Source: Coenobita brevimanus
Taxonomy: Eukaryota; Arthropoda; Malacostraca; Decapoda; Coenobitidae
DNA length: 64,000 bases
Assembly (NCBI GenBank): GCA_032717465.1
Contig: CM064667.1
Coordinates: 1,474,161 to 1,538,160 of the forward strand
Direction of reading: 5' to 3'
Under the pieces are notes generated by a model. It did not search any database. It had not been told where the DNA came from and saw only the letters and a program-made list of their open reading frames with translations. The stretch's first letter is position 1. Each line of letters starts with the position of its first letter. The translations under genes and the position numbers were made by a program. Shown one piece after another: positions 12,372 to 24,203 of this stretch.

Positions 12372-12965
12372 CCGAACAGGGATCCTTTACGCATTTTACA
12401 AGTTATGCGCACTCTGAGAGCGCATACCTCCCCCGACACCTATACCAGAAAACTCTGATCAACAAAATTTAATCAAAGTTTCCATGGCCCATAACCTACA
12501 TATCCACAAACTTTCACTTAAATCCATCAATAACTATAAGTTATATGGTGGACAACCATACAGAGGTGAATACATAACCTCCTCCAACTTCATTAGCAGA
12601 GGCAATCAGATGGTCATTTAGTTGTACGAGTATGGTTACCACGTGATGTATTAAAATGGCTTCCCAGTCAGAGTAAAAGGAAACATTTAGCTAGTCGTTG
12701 AATACAGAGTTACCCGAAGGTTGCACTACATCGACTGAGTGGATGGTGGCCGCCCGAATCTACTACAATTACTGTATTATCCTTTAAAACTAAAATAAAT
12801 CTTTAATCTTACTCCACTTTATAAAGAATGTTTTATTGCCTTTCCATATAGGTTACCATCAATCCCGTTCCTGTTTCTGTCTCGTTGTCTGTCTGTCCTT
12901 TTGTCCACTCCAACTGTCTCTATCTATTCCCGGACGCATGACTCTCGAACCTTGTCCATTTCTGC
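12372..12965. other. No recognised feature
   Basis: AT-moderate sequence with no convincing frame. A stretch near 12868-12930 (ctcgttgtctgtctgtcc, ccaactgtctc) weakly resembles 24365-24420, suggesting another low-copy dispersed repeat. Confidence 0.4.
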
Positions 12966-12992
12966 CTCAAGCTTCACTGTGGGTGAACATCT

Positions 12993-13370
12993 TACTGCAG
13001 GAACAGAGTAGTAGAAATTAATGGAGCCCTTAAGGAAATGTGTACCAGAGAGAACATATATTTCAATGATGTCTGGAACAGATTTGTTGAAAAGCCAAGC
13101 CTCTTTAGACAAGATGGTGTACACTTAAATGCGAAAGGAATTGCAGAGATGGGCAAATTGATAAATATGGCCGTTTTTAAAATCCACGAGAATGTAGGCG
13201 TGGCGGAAACACCTGCGCCCCCTGGGGACCTCACGGACGCTCCCACCTCGCCAATCACCCCAGCCCCGCCCCTCACCCTCACCTCACCCCCCCCTAATCT
13301 CACTGTCGCGCAGTCACCCTCCCCCTCCTCTCCCTCCCTATCCACCCCTCCACTAACCCAGGGAAACTAA
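12993..13370 (+). pseudogene. Isolated SGNH-esterase fragment of a CR1-like LINE ORF1
   Basis: Frame at and before the ATG at 13038 reads RNRVVEINGALKEMC then NDVWNRF and RQDGVHLNAKG. This aligns with the C-terminal part of the esterase in the minus-strand LINE (DLWDQFYEQHTLFQKDGLHLN, 18056-18706). The D-G-x-H-L-N block carries the His of the SGNH catalytic set. After about 13200 the frame becomes Pro/Ser/Thr-rich and ends at 13370. The N-terminal half of the domain, with the GDS Ser block, is absent, so this is a fragment and not an enzyme. The ATG at 13038 lies inside the domain and is unlikely to be a real start. Confidence 0.7.
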
Positions 13371-13404
13371 ATCATAATTCCCGGGGAGATTACACACAGG
13401 ATTA

Positions 13405-13565
13405 CACAGGAAAGCAAACAGCAACAGACCTTACGGTCCTTTCGAGGCTGCTTGTTAGAGAAAACTATGACTACAAGATCTAACTCTACATGTTGAAGGA
13501 TAAGGATAGTAAAGCAAGAAGGCTCCCCCCACCACCAAACCCTCCAGGAAAAAGTTAGAAAAACC
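13405..13565 (+). repeat. Dispersed repeat core, copy 1
   Basis: Blocks gcaaacagcaa, gaccttacggtcctttcgagg, aaggatagtaaagcaagaagg and accaaaccctcca recur in the same order at 42848-43010 and 55075-55235 (+) and at 23541-23720 (-). Family unknown; SINE-like in size. Confidence 0.6.
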
Positions 13566-13689
13566 ACCATGCAGCATGGAAAAACTGACATGGAAATTTT
13601 ATAGGAAACACTGGAAAGGAAAAGTCACATTCTATAATACTTTATCTATAAGCTACCCGATAGAGTAACCTGAAAGAGAAAGTAAACAA

Positions 13690-14940
13690 ATAAAATAATA
13701 GTTACGGCATGACATTATAAACCGGTTACATTGAGTTAATGGGAAGTCTGTGGACATAACGTGGAAGCTACACACTGCACAGTGTGGATGTTTAGGTGGT
13801 GCAGCAGCCTTGCCTGGCGCTTTTAAGGTAGGCAGCAGTCAATCAGGCCCTAGCTCCGTTTGCTCCACTGAGACAAGGAACTCTCCCATGTGGGACAAGT
13901 ACACAAGTTTCATCCTGAAGCAGTGACCCCTGGTACATTAAAAAAATCCCGATGGTGGTCACTTGACTAACAGGGACCCTCAGTGATCCACAGCCCATCA
14001 CATGTCGAAAGTAAGAGTAGTACCCATTAACTCAGGGTTATCTGTGCAGATCCTAATCTGTGCTTATATTGCTTTCTTTGCACTGGGGAGATTGAAAGTA
14101 TATAGGACGGGTGTCTTAGATAAAAGGGGACTGCACAGTGCACAGTGTGGATGTGCAATGCACAGAGTGGATGTTTAGGTGAGTGCGGCAACCTTCCCTG
14201 GCGCTTTTTAGGTAGGCAGCAGTCAATCAGGCAATAGCTCCGTTCACTCCACTGAGACAAGGAACTCTCCCATGTGGGACAGTACACAAGTTTCATCCTG
14301 AAGCAGTGACCCCTGGTACATTAAAAAAATCCCAATGGTGGTCACTTGACTAACAGGGACCCTCGGTGATCCACATCCCATCACAGGTCGAAAGTAAAAG
14401 TAGTGACCGTTAACTCAGGGTTATCTGTGCAGATCCTAATCTGTGCTTACTGTATATTACCTCATTTGCTTTGGGTAAATAAAAAAACATATAATGACGT
14501 GATGTGACGCTATGTTAAGTTTACGGGGTGTCCTGTAGACATGAGGGGACTGCACAGTGTGGATGTTTAGGGGTGGTGCGGCATCCTTGCCTGGCGCTTT
14601 TAAGGTAGGCAGCAGTCAATCAGGCCCTAGCTCCGTTCACTCCACTGAGACAGGGAACTCTCCCATATGGGACAAGTACACAAGTTTCATCCTGAAGCAG
14701 TGACCCTGGTACATTAAAAAAATCCCGATGGTGGTCACTTGACTAATATGGACCCTCAGTGATCCACAGCCCATCACAGGTCGAAAGTAAGAGTAGTGAC
14801 CGTTAACTCAGGGTTATCTGTGCAGATCCTAATCTGTGCTTATATTGCTTTGGTTGCACCGAATAAATTGAAAATGTATAATATCGTGACGCAACACTAT
14901 GTACGGGTACATTGTTTACGGGGTGTCTTGTAGACTAAAG
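13690..14940. repeat. Tandem array, three full units of about 385-390 bp plus a partial unit
   Basis: Units begin with gtggatgttta near 13784, 14167 and 14560. Each contains cctggcgctttt, ggtaggcagcagtcaatcagg, gtacattaaaaaaatccc and caggtcgaaagta-type blocks. The 13690-13783 stretch resembles the unit tail, and the last unit ends in ggtgtcttgtagactaaagggg at about 14940. The array touches the 3' end of the minus-strand CR1-like LINE (ORF2 stop at 14979). It may be that element's tandemly repeated 3' UTR or an unrelated satellite. Confidence 0.85.
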
Positions 14941-14978
14941 GGGCATGAACTTACATGTACCGTAGCTATAAAAGCAAG

Positions 14979-17900
14979 TTATTCGGACAGAAAAAGAGTC
15001 AGCTGAGGATTTTTGTGCAAATACTTGTCTAATTTGTTTTTGAATGTCTCAATTGAGATACTGTTCACGGTATCTGAGGGTAATCTGTTCCAGATATTTA
15101 CAACTCTGTTAAAGAAGAAGTATTTTGCTTCGTGGGATTGGAATCGCTTTCCCATGATTTTTCAGCCATTACTTCTGGTTTGACTCGACCGGTCTATATC
15201 AAAATATTTATTCATGTCTAAGTTGTCATATCCCTTCATGATTTTGAAAACTTCAATAAGGTCCCCTCTTAACCTGCGCTTCGTTAGGCTAAATAATTTA
15301 AGTTCTTCAAGGCGTTCCTCATATGGTTTGTTTCTAAGTCGTGGTATCATTTTTGTGATTCTTCGCTGAATTTTCTCTAATTTTTCAATGTCCTTTCTGT
15401 AGTACGGAGACCAGAATTGCACACAATACTCAAGATGGGGGCGCACTAGCGAGTTGTACAAGGCAAGTATGACTTTTTCCGATTTTTAAACTCGAAAGTT
15501 CTTCCAATAAAACCCACTAGCTTGTTTGCAATTTTAACTGCATCGGTACACTGCTTGCTTGGTTTTAGGTTATTTGATATTATCACACCAAGATCCTTTT
15601 CACTGTCTGTACTTGATAACTGAATATTGTTCATTTTGTAATTTGCATGGACATTGTTACTTCCAATATGAAGTACTTTACATTTTTTTGTGTTGAATTT
15701 CATTTGCCATTTTTCTGCCCAGCTTGCTAAGGTATTAAGGTCATTTTGTAACTGCTGCCACTGTAATTTTGAAGTGACTTTACTGGTTATTTTAGTATCA
15801 TCTGCAAATTTGGATACTTTACAATTTAGACCCTCATCAATGTCATTTATATAGATAATAAAAAGTATCGGTCCAAGTACTGAGCCTTGGGGAATGCCAG
15901 CTTGATCACATTACATACATTTGGATTCCTTTCCGTTTATCACAACTCGCTGTTTTCGGTCTGAAAGCCAGTCTTGTAACCATTTTTGCGTCTTTCCTTT
16001 TATTCCATGTGCTTCTATTTTTCTCATGAGACGCTTGTGAGGGACAGTGTCAAATGCTTTCTGAAAGTTGAGGTAAATTATATCTACTGCTCTTGAGTCA
16101 TCGTATGATTTGTAAACATCATGGAAGAAGTCCAGTAAGTTAGTTAAGCATGAACGACGATGTCTGAATCCATGTTGCGAGTCTTTAATTATATTATTTT
16201 CTTCTAGATAATTAATTATTTTATCTCTTATGATTGTTTCCATTAATTTGCACACTAGCGATGTCAGGCTGATTGGTCTGTAATTTCCTGGGTGCGACTT
16301 ATTTCTCTTTTTAAAATTGGCTTTACATTTGCTAGTTTCCATTTGCATGGGACTTTCCCAGTATTTAATGATTTATTGAATGGCCATACCACGTTTGAGT
16401 ACACCGCTTTCCGTCCGATCAGCGAAGTTAAGCAACGTTGGGTCTGGTTAGTACTTGGATGGGTGACCACCTGGGAACACCAGATGCTGTTGGCATCCCT
16501 ACATGTCAAGTGGGGTTGGTGGAGGATTAGTGCCCCTCCCTGTAAAACAATTAACTCTAAGCCCTTGACCACCCCGTTTGGGATACATGGCGTCTGGCGA
16601 TGGATGGATGGATGGAATAAGACAGAGAGTGGCAGCAGTAACTCATGTTTTGCTTCTTTGAGAATTCTCGGTGATATTTTATCGGGGCCAGGGGTTTTGT
16701 TTATGTCCGTACTATTTATGGCTGAAAGGATATCGTTATTTTAGATAGCATAGTTACTAAGGACTGTGCTATTTGCTTGGTTTGCGGGTAACAGTAGGTT
16801 TCTGGTGGTGTTTTCTACTGTAAAAACAGACGCAAAGTAATCGTTAAGAATGTTTGCCATTTCGACCTCATTTTCAGTGTGTTTGCCATTGTTTGTTTCT
16901 AGAGGACCTATTGATGTGGTCATAACCTTTTTCATTCTAATGTAACTGTAAAATTCTTTAGGATTTGATTTGCACGTATTAGCAATGTGGATCTCCAGTG
17001 CTCTTTTGCTTTGTTTAATAAGTCTTTTCGATATGCGCCGTTGATTATCGTACTGTAATTTATCATCATTATTTTGTGTAGCTTTATATTTATGGTATGC
17101 CTGTTTTTTGGCTATTAAGATACTTTTTATTTCACTGGACCACCACTTTGGTTTACTATTTCCAGCTGGACGTCTGTTACGTAGTGGCACACATGACTTT
17201 ACCACTTTATTAAATTTTTCAGTGAATATTTCCCATGCTTGGTTTATGTCATCGGTTTCAGACATTTGATTCCAATCTGCAGTTGCAAGTAGCGCTCTGA
17301 GCCTGTTGAAATTTCTCTACGATAATCTGGGACCTTTTCTTTGCTCTCCGTTTCTTTTACTTTTTCAGTAGTAATATTAAACTGTATAGTTCGATGATCA
17401 CTGGAACTAAACTCAGGTCCTATTTCAACGATGTTGACTAGGTTATCATTTGTAGTCAAGATGATGTCTAGGATATTGTTTCCTCTCGTTGGGTATTCTA
17501 CATGTTGGGAAAGGGCGCTTTCTTGAAGATTTGTATAAAGTTCTTGTCCTGAGTGTGCCGTCAGTGGTTCACCCCACTTTGTTACCGGTAGATTAAAGTC
17601 TCCAAAAATTACGCTATCCTCTTGACAACAAATTTCCGCAATTTGATCATAAAGTTTTTCATCTGTTTCAGTTGACTGTGCTGGAGGACGATAGATGAGA
17701 CATATATTTATTTTGTGTGAATTAATACTTAGCTGAACATAACTGGCATCTATGTTGGTAATACTGGGTTTGGATAGCACAAGGGGATGGAGACTAGTTT
17801 TCACATATAGTAAAACACTGCCACCAGCTCGATGTGGTCGCTCACAGCTGAAAATATTGTACCCTGTTAGTGAGTATTCCGCTAGAAAGTCACGGTCAGA

Positions 17901-18055
17901 TGTGTTAATCCAGGACTCTGTGATGCCAATGATGTCATAATTTTCTAGGTAAATTAGAGATTCTAAATCCTCAAACTTGTTACGTAGACTATGTGCGTTA
18001 GCATAGCAGACTCTAATTCCGTTCCGAACAGTTGGTGATCTGACTTTGTGGGTAT
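14979..18055 (-). pseudogene. CR1-like LINE ORF2 (endonuclease + reverse transcriptase), interrupted
   Basis: Reading leftward, the APE-type endonuclease shows YANAHSLRNKFEDLESLIYL and ITESWI (about 18030-17900), LIYRPP, VIFGDFNLP and SSDHRTIQF. The RT follows: KTPGPDKISP, GNYRPISLTSLVCKLMETII, DSQHGFRHRRSCLTNL, YLNFQKAFDTVPH, GIPQGSVLGPILFIIYIND, and an intact catalytic FADD (about 15800-15830). The C-terminal WNRLPSDTVNSISIETFKN block ends at TAA, 14979. Damage: a frameshift near 17315, a TGA at 15162-15164, a TAA near 15915, and a 233-bp SINE inserted in the RT at 16382-16614. No clear ATG precedes the endonuclease, and the frame overlaps the end of ORF1. CR1/L2-type assignment rests on the ORF1 esterase and RT style. 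Confidence 0.85.
16382..16614 (+). mobile_element. 5S rRNA-derived SINE (SINE3 type) inserted in the LINE
   Basis: 16382-16500 is a clear 5S rRNA derivative. It has ggccataccacgtttgagta, cgtccgatcagcgaagttaa, ttagtacttggatgggtgac and cctgggaacaccagatgctg, including the internal pol III promoter region. It lacks only the first few bases of 5S. An unrelated body of about 110 bp follows, ending in (GATG)n. The flanks carry gaat on both sides (16378-16381 and 16615-16618), a likely 4-bp target duplication. Removing the insert restores LINE frame LSVLFNKSL across the junction. It is not a functional 5S gene, because the downstream body replaces a normal terminator. Confidence 0.9.
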
Positions 18056-19057
18056 TTACATTAAGGTTACTGTTCCTGGACGTGCCGCGTTTTTTGATCT
18101 GAAGAGGGCGACTTTATCGTGTAGAAGTCTACCTAGCCGTGCCGCTCCTACTGAGTTCAAATGGAGACCATCTTTCTGGAATAGAGTATGTTGCTCATAA
18201 AACTGGTCCCACAGATCGACAAAGTCGACTCCCTCTTGCGTGCAGAGAGATTTGAGCCGGTTATTTGTGCTGAAGGCCTTATCATAGAAACTATTTTCTG
18301 CTTTGATCCTTGGGAGTATACCAGATATTATCACATTAGTGGACTTAGTTTTGAATCGTTTGATCATTTCATGATACTTTGCTAGCAATTCCTCTGATCT
18401 ATTGCGCTTCAGATCATTTGTACCAACATGGATAACGTATAGAGTTTGATCATTTGCGTCTTTTGTGACCTCATCGCAGGCTTCTGTGATATCACATAGT
18501 CCACCTCCTGGAAAACAGTACCTCTTTCTGCTGATGGGGGGGCGTCCACAAAATTCCTCCAGCTGACTGCATACAATAGAGTCCCCAATAAGCCTTGTTT
18601 CTTCTGTCTCATTAACCGCTTCGGCAAGGATCTGGTAGCGATTATACGTAGTTATGGGAAGATGCTTCCTCGTATCTTTTCCGGGTTTTGCACCATTTCT
18701 TACCATAGTAAAGGGGACTTCGCTTGGCGAGGAACGTACTTAATCGCTGGGTGAGGAAGATACTGATACACTATTATTTGTGACTGCCTGATGGGCGGGG
18801 GCTTGTACGAGCTCAGTTTGTACGCTTCTTCCTTCTCGAGTGCTGTTGCTGACTCCTACATTTGCCACTACAAACTCTTTCAGTGTCTGAAACTCTGCCT
18901 TGAGTTCCCTGTAATTTCTCTGCTATTCAGCTAAACCATTTTCTAGATCTTTTCTCAAGATGCATAATTTGCACACAGGCGTTGAAAAGTAATTCGAAAA
19001 ATACTGAGCCGCAAAGCGACCAGTACACTCCTGGCAGACCTTCAGGTTAGATGGCAT
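18056..19057 (-). pseudogene. CR1-like LINE ORF1: Cys-motif + SGNH esterase
   Basis: From the ATG at 19057 the frame reads a Cys-pair motif (VCQECTGRF...PVCKLCILRK; C-x2-C...C-x2-C, probably zinc-binding) in the first 40 residues. A short helical stretch (ELKAEFQTLKEFV) and a Ser-rich linker follow. From about residue 118 there is an SGNH/GDSL-like esterase: GDSIVCSQLEEF (nucleophile Ser), HVGTNDL (Asn block) and DGLHLN (His block). Two in-frame stops break it before the esterase: TAG at 18923-18925 and TAA at 18740-18742. The esterase itself is open as 216 codons from 18706. ORF1 proteins with an esterase domain are known from CR1-type LINEs; RNA binding or membrane association is the usual proposal. 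Confidence 0.85.
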
Positions 19058-19097
19058 TTTGCAGCAGTATTTCCACAATCCCACACAAATAAAAAAT

Positions 19098-19908
19098 AAT
19101 ATACAACTGGTTAATGGATGTTGTTACAAATGGTCAATTTACTCTATATATGAGATATTGAATTTCTAGGGAGATTCCCTTACTTTTTATATATTATCAT
19201 CCTTTACCAGTATAAAAAGAATAGAAAATCTACCTGCTATGGCACAATCCAACCTACATGAATTCTTTTACCAGTGTTAAAAGAACAGAAAATCTGCTTG
19301 CTATGGTACAACCTACCTTACCATGAACTGTGTAAAATGAAAAGGGAATCTACTTGCTATGGTATGATCTAGCTTACCATGAATTGTGGAAATACACCAT
19401 ACACTGATTCACTGGAGAAAAAGGAAAAACAAAAAAAAAATAACAAAGGAATGTTGGGGAAAAAATCAAAATAAAAACCTAGCTTCTCTCAGTGAACAAC
19501 TGAAAATAAAAGTAATATACAACTGGTTAAGGGATGTTGTTAAAAATGGACAATTTACTCTATAAATGAAATATTGAATTTCTAGGGAGATTCACTTACT
19601 TTTTATATACTATCTTCCTTTAACAGTATAAAAAGAATAGAAAATCCACCTGCTATAGCACAAGCCAACCTACATGAATTCTTTTACCAGTGTAAAAAGA
19701 GTAGAAAATCTGCTTCCTATGATACAACCTAACTTACCATGAACTGTGTAAAATGTAAACAAAATCTACTTGCTATGGTATGATCTAGCTTACCATGTAT
19801 TGTGGAAGTACACCATAAACTGATTCACTGGGAGAAAAAGGAAAAAGAAAATAACAATGGAATGTTGGGGAGAAATCAAAATAAACACCTAGCTTCACTC
19901 AGTGGACA
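19098..19908. repeat. Two tandem units of about 410 bp upstream of LINE ORF1
   Basis: Units start with taatatacaactggtta at 19098 and 19513 and run in step (gaatttctagggagattc, ctgctatgg, cactgattcactgg, ggaatgttgggg). Inside each are about three diverged sub-repeats of 60-70 bp with taccagt-x-aaaaga and ctatggta. They lie immediately 5' of ORF1 on the minus strand, where promoter monomers of some LINEs sit. Promoter function is inference. Confidence 0.85.
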
Positions 19909-20536
19909 ACGGTTTGTAGTGCAAAAACTATTTCACTGGTGTAACATCAATCACACAGTTGTTACTCTATACAGAAGACAATGCTATTCACTTGCACTAA
20001 ACTAGCAAGCAACTTAGTATTTGTTACGTTAGACTTTAAAGTAAGACGTACAAGGATGATAGTGGGAACAAAAACGAAGAGAGCTGGTAGGTAAATACGC
20101 TTTCGGTTCACTACACTATTTACTAGTGAGAAAAGATAATCTGTTTGTTAGATATCGTTCTAACTGACCTCGATCTGCGGGAAAATAAACTATAATAAAC
20201 TATAATATGTCTGAGACCAGAAATAACGGCGGGAAAGGGCAGGAATACGAAGTGGAGGGTGGGTATATATGTAAACAAAGGAACACACGAACGCTTTACA
20301 CCTTTAACCCGCTCTAAAACTTTTACATGAAATCTATTTAAATACTTTACATGGTGGAAATATGTCTACGACTCTTATACACTGATCTGATTCACTTTCA
20401 CATCGATCTTCACTCAAGGTTGTTGTTGAAACACTTGGATATGTGGAGTGCTGCTTTAATGCGTGTGTGTATCCCAAGATGGCGCACAGGAGGTGTATCC
20501 GGATTAGCCCTACAGTCAAAGCTAACCGCAGAGTAA
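19909..20536. other. Junction between two head-to-head CR1-like LINEs
   Basis: No gene recognised. It may contain the rest of the 5' UTR of the minus-strand LINE and the 5' flank or truncated 5' region of the plus-strand LINE. A 61-codon frame (20351-20536) ends at the TAG/TAA just before the endonuclease and has no family resemblance I can see. Confidence 0.4.
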
Positions 20537-23313
20537 ATTAAAGTATTATCATTCAATGCTCGCAGTCTTAGAAACAAGTTTAACGAACTCAAAATCCTTC
20601 TAAGTGTCGAAGATTTTCATATAACTGCCGTAACAGAAACGCATCTTGATATAGGTAATAAAGATTTATTAACTGAATACCAGTTAGACTCGTATAAATT
20701 TCACTATAAATGCAGATAAAATGAACGCATAGGAGGTGGTGTTGGGATATACCGGTATGTACAAAAATCACTTAAACCCAACAGAGGTAACCTTAAGTGG
20801 ACAGAACACCGAACTGGTCTGTGTCAAATTACGTTTAAGATATATGAATATAAATATTGTTACAGTCTACCGTCGCCCTACTCATACTCCAGAGGAAGAC
20901 ACAGAACTATATAGTACCTTGCAGGAAGTTCTCGATGGGGACGAAACGTTGATTACCGGCGATTTCAACCTGCCGTCAGTAAATTGGAATACAGTTACCG
21001 GTAGCAGTAATAATGACAAAAGAATGACAGATTTCATTAAGAACAACTTTTTATTTCAATGTGTCACGGAACCGACAAGACAGGGCAATATCTTAGATCT
21101 TGTCATCACTACAAATGAAGATATGGTCTCAAGCCTCACTGTGGGTGAACATCTAGCATCTAGCGATCATAATCTCATAAGATTTGCCATGAATCTCTCA
21201 CATAATGAGTGCACAAGTAAAACTAAAATGCCGGACTATAAAAACGCAGATTTTAACGGCCTAAAGGGCGCCCTGAGTACACTAGCTGAACACATAGAAA
21301 GAATTAATGATGTAAACGAAATGTGGGCAGAATTTAAGCACGTATTCATGACCGCTCAATACAAGTACGTGCCAATGAAATCTAGACAAACCAAGGGTAG
21401 AAACAAACCAGCGTGGTTTAATGCCGATATTAGCAGAGCAGTTAAAGAAAGAAACCGTCTCCACACCTTGCTTAAAAGTCACACCAGTGAATTACTCACA
21501 GGGCAACATACCAGTAATAGAAGAAAAGTTAAAAACTCACTAGAACAGCTAAACGACAATTTGAAATTGATATAGCAAAAACAAGTTCTACGGATCCTAA
21601 GCTTTTTTATGGATACATTAACGGCAATAAGAGACTTAAGGCGGGCGTTGGTCCATTTATCAGCGACGAGGGTGCTCTTATCTCGGACGATCAGGAAATT
21701 GCCTCTACTTTAAATAAGTTTTTCAGTTCAGTTTTCACAGCAGACGCCAATGACACCATCGAAGAGCATCAAATGTCAATCCAAAATGCACTAAGTGATA
21801 TGCATATTAGCAGTAATGAAGTGAGAGATAAACTTAATAAAATGAACAGTAATAAGACTCCCGGCCCAGACAATTTCTACCCTAAAATACTAAAAAATGT
21901 GATGGATGTAATATGCAGTCCTCTAACAACTATCTTTAACAAGTCCCTACAACAAGGAAAGGTTCCAGCAGACTGGAGACTGGCTAATGTGACCCCTATA
22001 TATAAAAAGGGCAGTAGAGATCAACAAGGTAACTAGAGACCAATTAGCCTAACCTCTGTCTTGGGAAAGATCCTCGAATCATTAATTAGAGATAGGATAG
22101 TTGAGTTCCTAGAAACTAATAACGTAATTAGGAACAGCCAGCATGGCTTTAGAACGCGGAGATCATGCGTGACAAATTTAATCGAGTTTTACGATACACT
22201 TTTTAAAATGAATGATTGTACCAGGTCACTTGACATAATCTACTTAGACTTCCAGAAAGCCTTTGACAAAGTGCCGCATGATAACTAATGACAAAAGTAA
22301 GATCACTTGGAATTGACGGAAATATTCATAGGTGGATACGTTGCTGGTTAAGTGAGAGAAAGCAATGAGTCGTTATAAATGGAGTAGAGTCAGACTGGGC
22401 TCCAGTGACCAGTGGTGTTCCTCAGGGATCGGTGTTGGGACCAGTCCTATTTATTATGTATATTAACGATATCGATGTTGGCCTAAACAATTTCATTTCT
22501 AAATTTGCAGACTACACAAAAATCGGCAACACTATATTAACTGAAGAAGACAGAATTAGCCTTCAAAATGACCTTAATAAAATTATCAGCTGGTCAGAAA
22601 AATGGCAAATGCCCTTCAATGTAAGCAAATGTCAGGTACTGCAATGTGGGAAGAAAAACAAAAGGTATGATTACGAAATGAAGGGCCAAATCAGTAGCAT
22701 GTCCTCACTAGTTAAAGATCTAGGCGTACTAATTTCAGACGATCTGAAATGTTCAAATCAATGTATCTCTGCCGCCAATAAAGCCAACAGGGCCCTAAGC
22801 TTCATCAAAAGACATTTTACATATAAAAGCAAAGATATTGTAATCCCCCTATACAAAAACATAGTCAGGCCACACTTAGAGTTTGCAGTGCAATTTTGGG
22901 CGCCTCACCTAATTAAAGATATAGAAATACTGGAAGCAGTCCAGCATAGGGCTACCAAGTTAATCCCGTCCCTGAGGAATAAACCATACCTCGAGAGACT
23001 CAGGAAATTAAACCTATTCTCTCTTAGAAAACGGAGACTCAGGGGACAACTGATTGAATGTTTTAAGATTCTAAAAGGCTTTAGTAATACCGATTCAAGC
23101 AAGCTATTCACAGTAATTGCCGAGACTGTAAGTCGAGGAAATGGTATGAAGTAGGGAGCAAGGAGGGCTAATCTTGATACAACCAAAAACTTCTTCACTT
23201 ACTCTGTTGTAAGCGAATGGAATAAACTCCCTGGGAATGTGATTGAGAGTGGTACCATAAATATTTTTAAAAAGAGACTGGACATGTATCTCGACGCAAC
23301 TGGTATCGTTTAG
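20537..23313 (+). pseudogene. CR1-like LINE ORF2 with frameshifts and mutated RT active site
   Basis: The endonuclease starts at IKVLSFNARSLRNKFNELK and shows AVTETHLD, VYRRPTHTPEED, LITGDFNLPSVNW and SSDHNLIRF. A frameshift near 21560 leads to the RT: KTPGPDNFYP, ANVTPIYKKG, LTSVLGKILESLI, SQHGFRTRRSC, YLDFQKAFDKVPHD. A second shift near 22284 leads to SGVPQGSVLGPVLFIMYIND. The catalytic motif reads FADY rather than FADD (Tyr codon 22513-22515). Stops lie at 20718, 22034-22036, 22366 and 23152-23154, yet the frame resumes to the terminal WNKLPGNVIESGTINIFKKR block, ending at TAG 23311-23313. It is a dead copy, related to but distinct from the 14979-19057 element. Confidence 0.88.
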
Positions 23314-23430
23314 TTAGGATGGAGCAATTATTGCATATTCGCGTCTGCATTCATGTGTTTATTAGACACAGACAATATTTTAGAATATATATAATAAACA
23401 TTCTATTCATCTTTTGATTAAAAAAAAAAA
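23314..23430 (+). other. LINE 3' UTR and A-rich tail
   Basis: After the stop comes AT-rich sequence with a possible polyadenylation signal (aataaa, about 23392) and a run of 12 A at about 23419-23430, the likely element end. Confidence 0.5.
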
Positions 23431-23540
23431 ATGCATGCATAGAGTAAGTATGTGGCTGTATGCCCAAATTTTCCTTTGCCATATTATTCTTCTTTCTGCC
23501 GATCCTATAAAATTCCTTCAGGTTTTTCATTCCTGCAAGG

Positions 23541-23720
23541 TATTACTTCCTCTCTCGTTTCCTGTACGGCAAATGCCGGAGGGTCTGGAGGGTGGGGGAG
23601 AGAGCCTTCTGCTATGCTATCCTTTTCTCCTGCTCCTATGCATTATATTAGGATTAAGGCCGGACCACCTCGTAGGGACCGTAAGGTCTGTGTGGTCTGT
23701 GTATCTATGTAATTCTATGT
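23541..23720 (-). repeat. Dispersed repeat core, copy 2
   Basis: The reverse complement contains gaccttacggtcccta, aaaggatagcatagcagaagg and agaccctccgg, in the same order as 13405-13565, 42848-43010 and 55075-55235. Apparent frames here are chance. Confidence 0.55.
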
Positions 23721-23740
23721 AACTCTCACTAACCAATACC

Positions 23741-24132
23741 TTCTATGGTCCTTTCACCGCAAGAAGTCCGTTCAGGGTGGGGCCCACCTGGTGAATCACC
23801 TCTAGCGATGCTGCCAAATCAACCGCAGTACATGCCTCTCTCTCTCTTATTTCCCATCTATGTGCTATTTGAAATTGTTTTTTTATATTCTGTATATAGT
23901 AAAGGAAGCTATACAGTACACTGAGTATCACTTTTTAGAATTATAACAACAATTTGAATGAATTCTATGACACTTGGCAAAGCTTTTTTCCCATGTTGCC
24001 ACGCCGAGGTCGGCGAGGGACCCAGGGTCAGAGAGAGGATTAGGCCTACAGGGGAAACCTCTTAAAAATAAAATGCGCCTAGACTTTTACCTCATAGGTG
24101 GTGTGGAAAAAAGTTGAAAATAAATAATATAT

Positions 24133-24203
<71 letters not shown>

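Noticed and set aside
16382..16500. Functional 5S rRNA gene
   Set aside because: The 5' end is missing, the 3' end is fused to a SINE body, and it sits inside a LINE.
16292..16744. 150-codon plus-strand frame around the 5S-like sequence
   Set aside because: It is the antisense of LINE ORF2 plus the SINE, not a gene.
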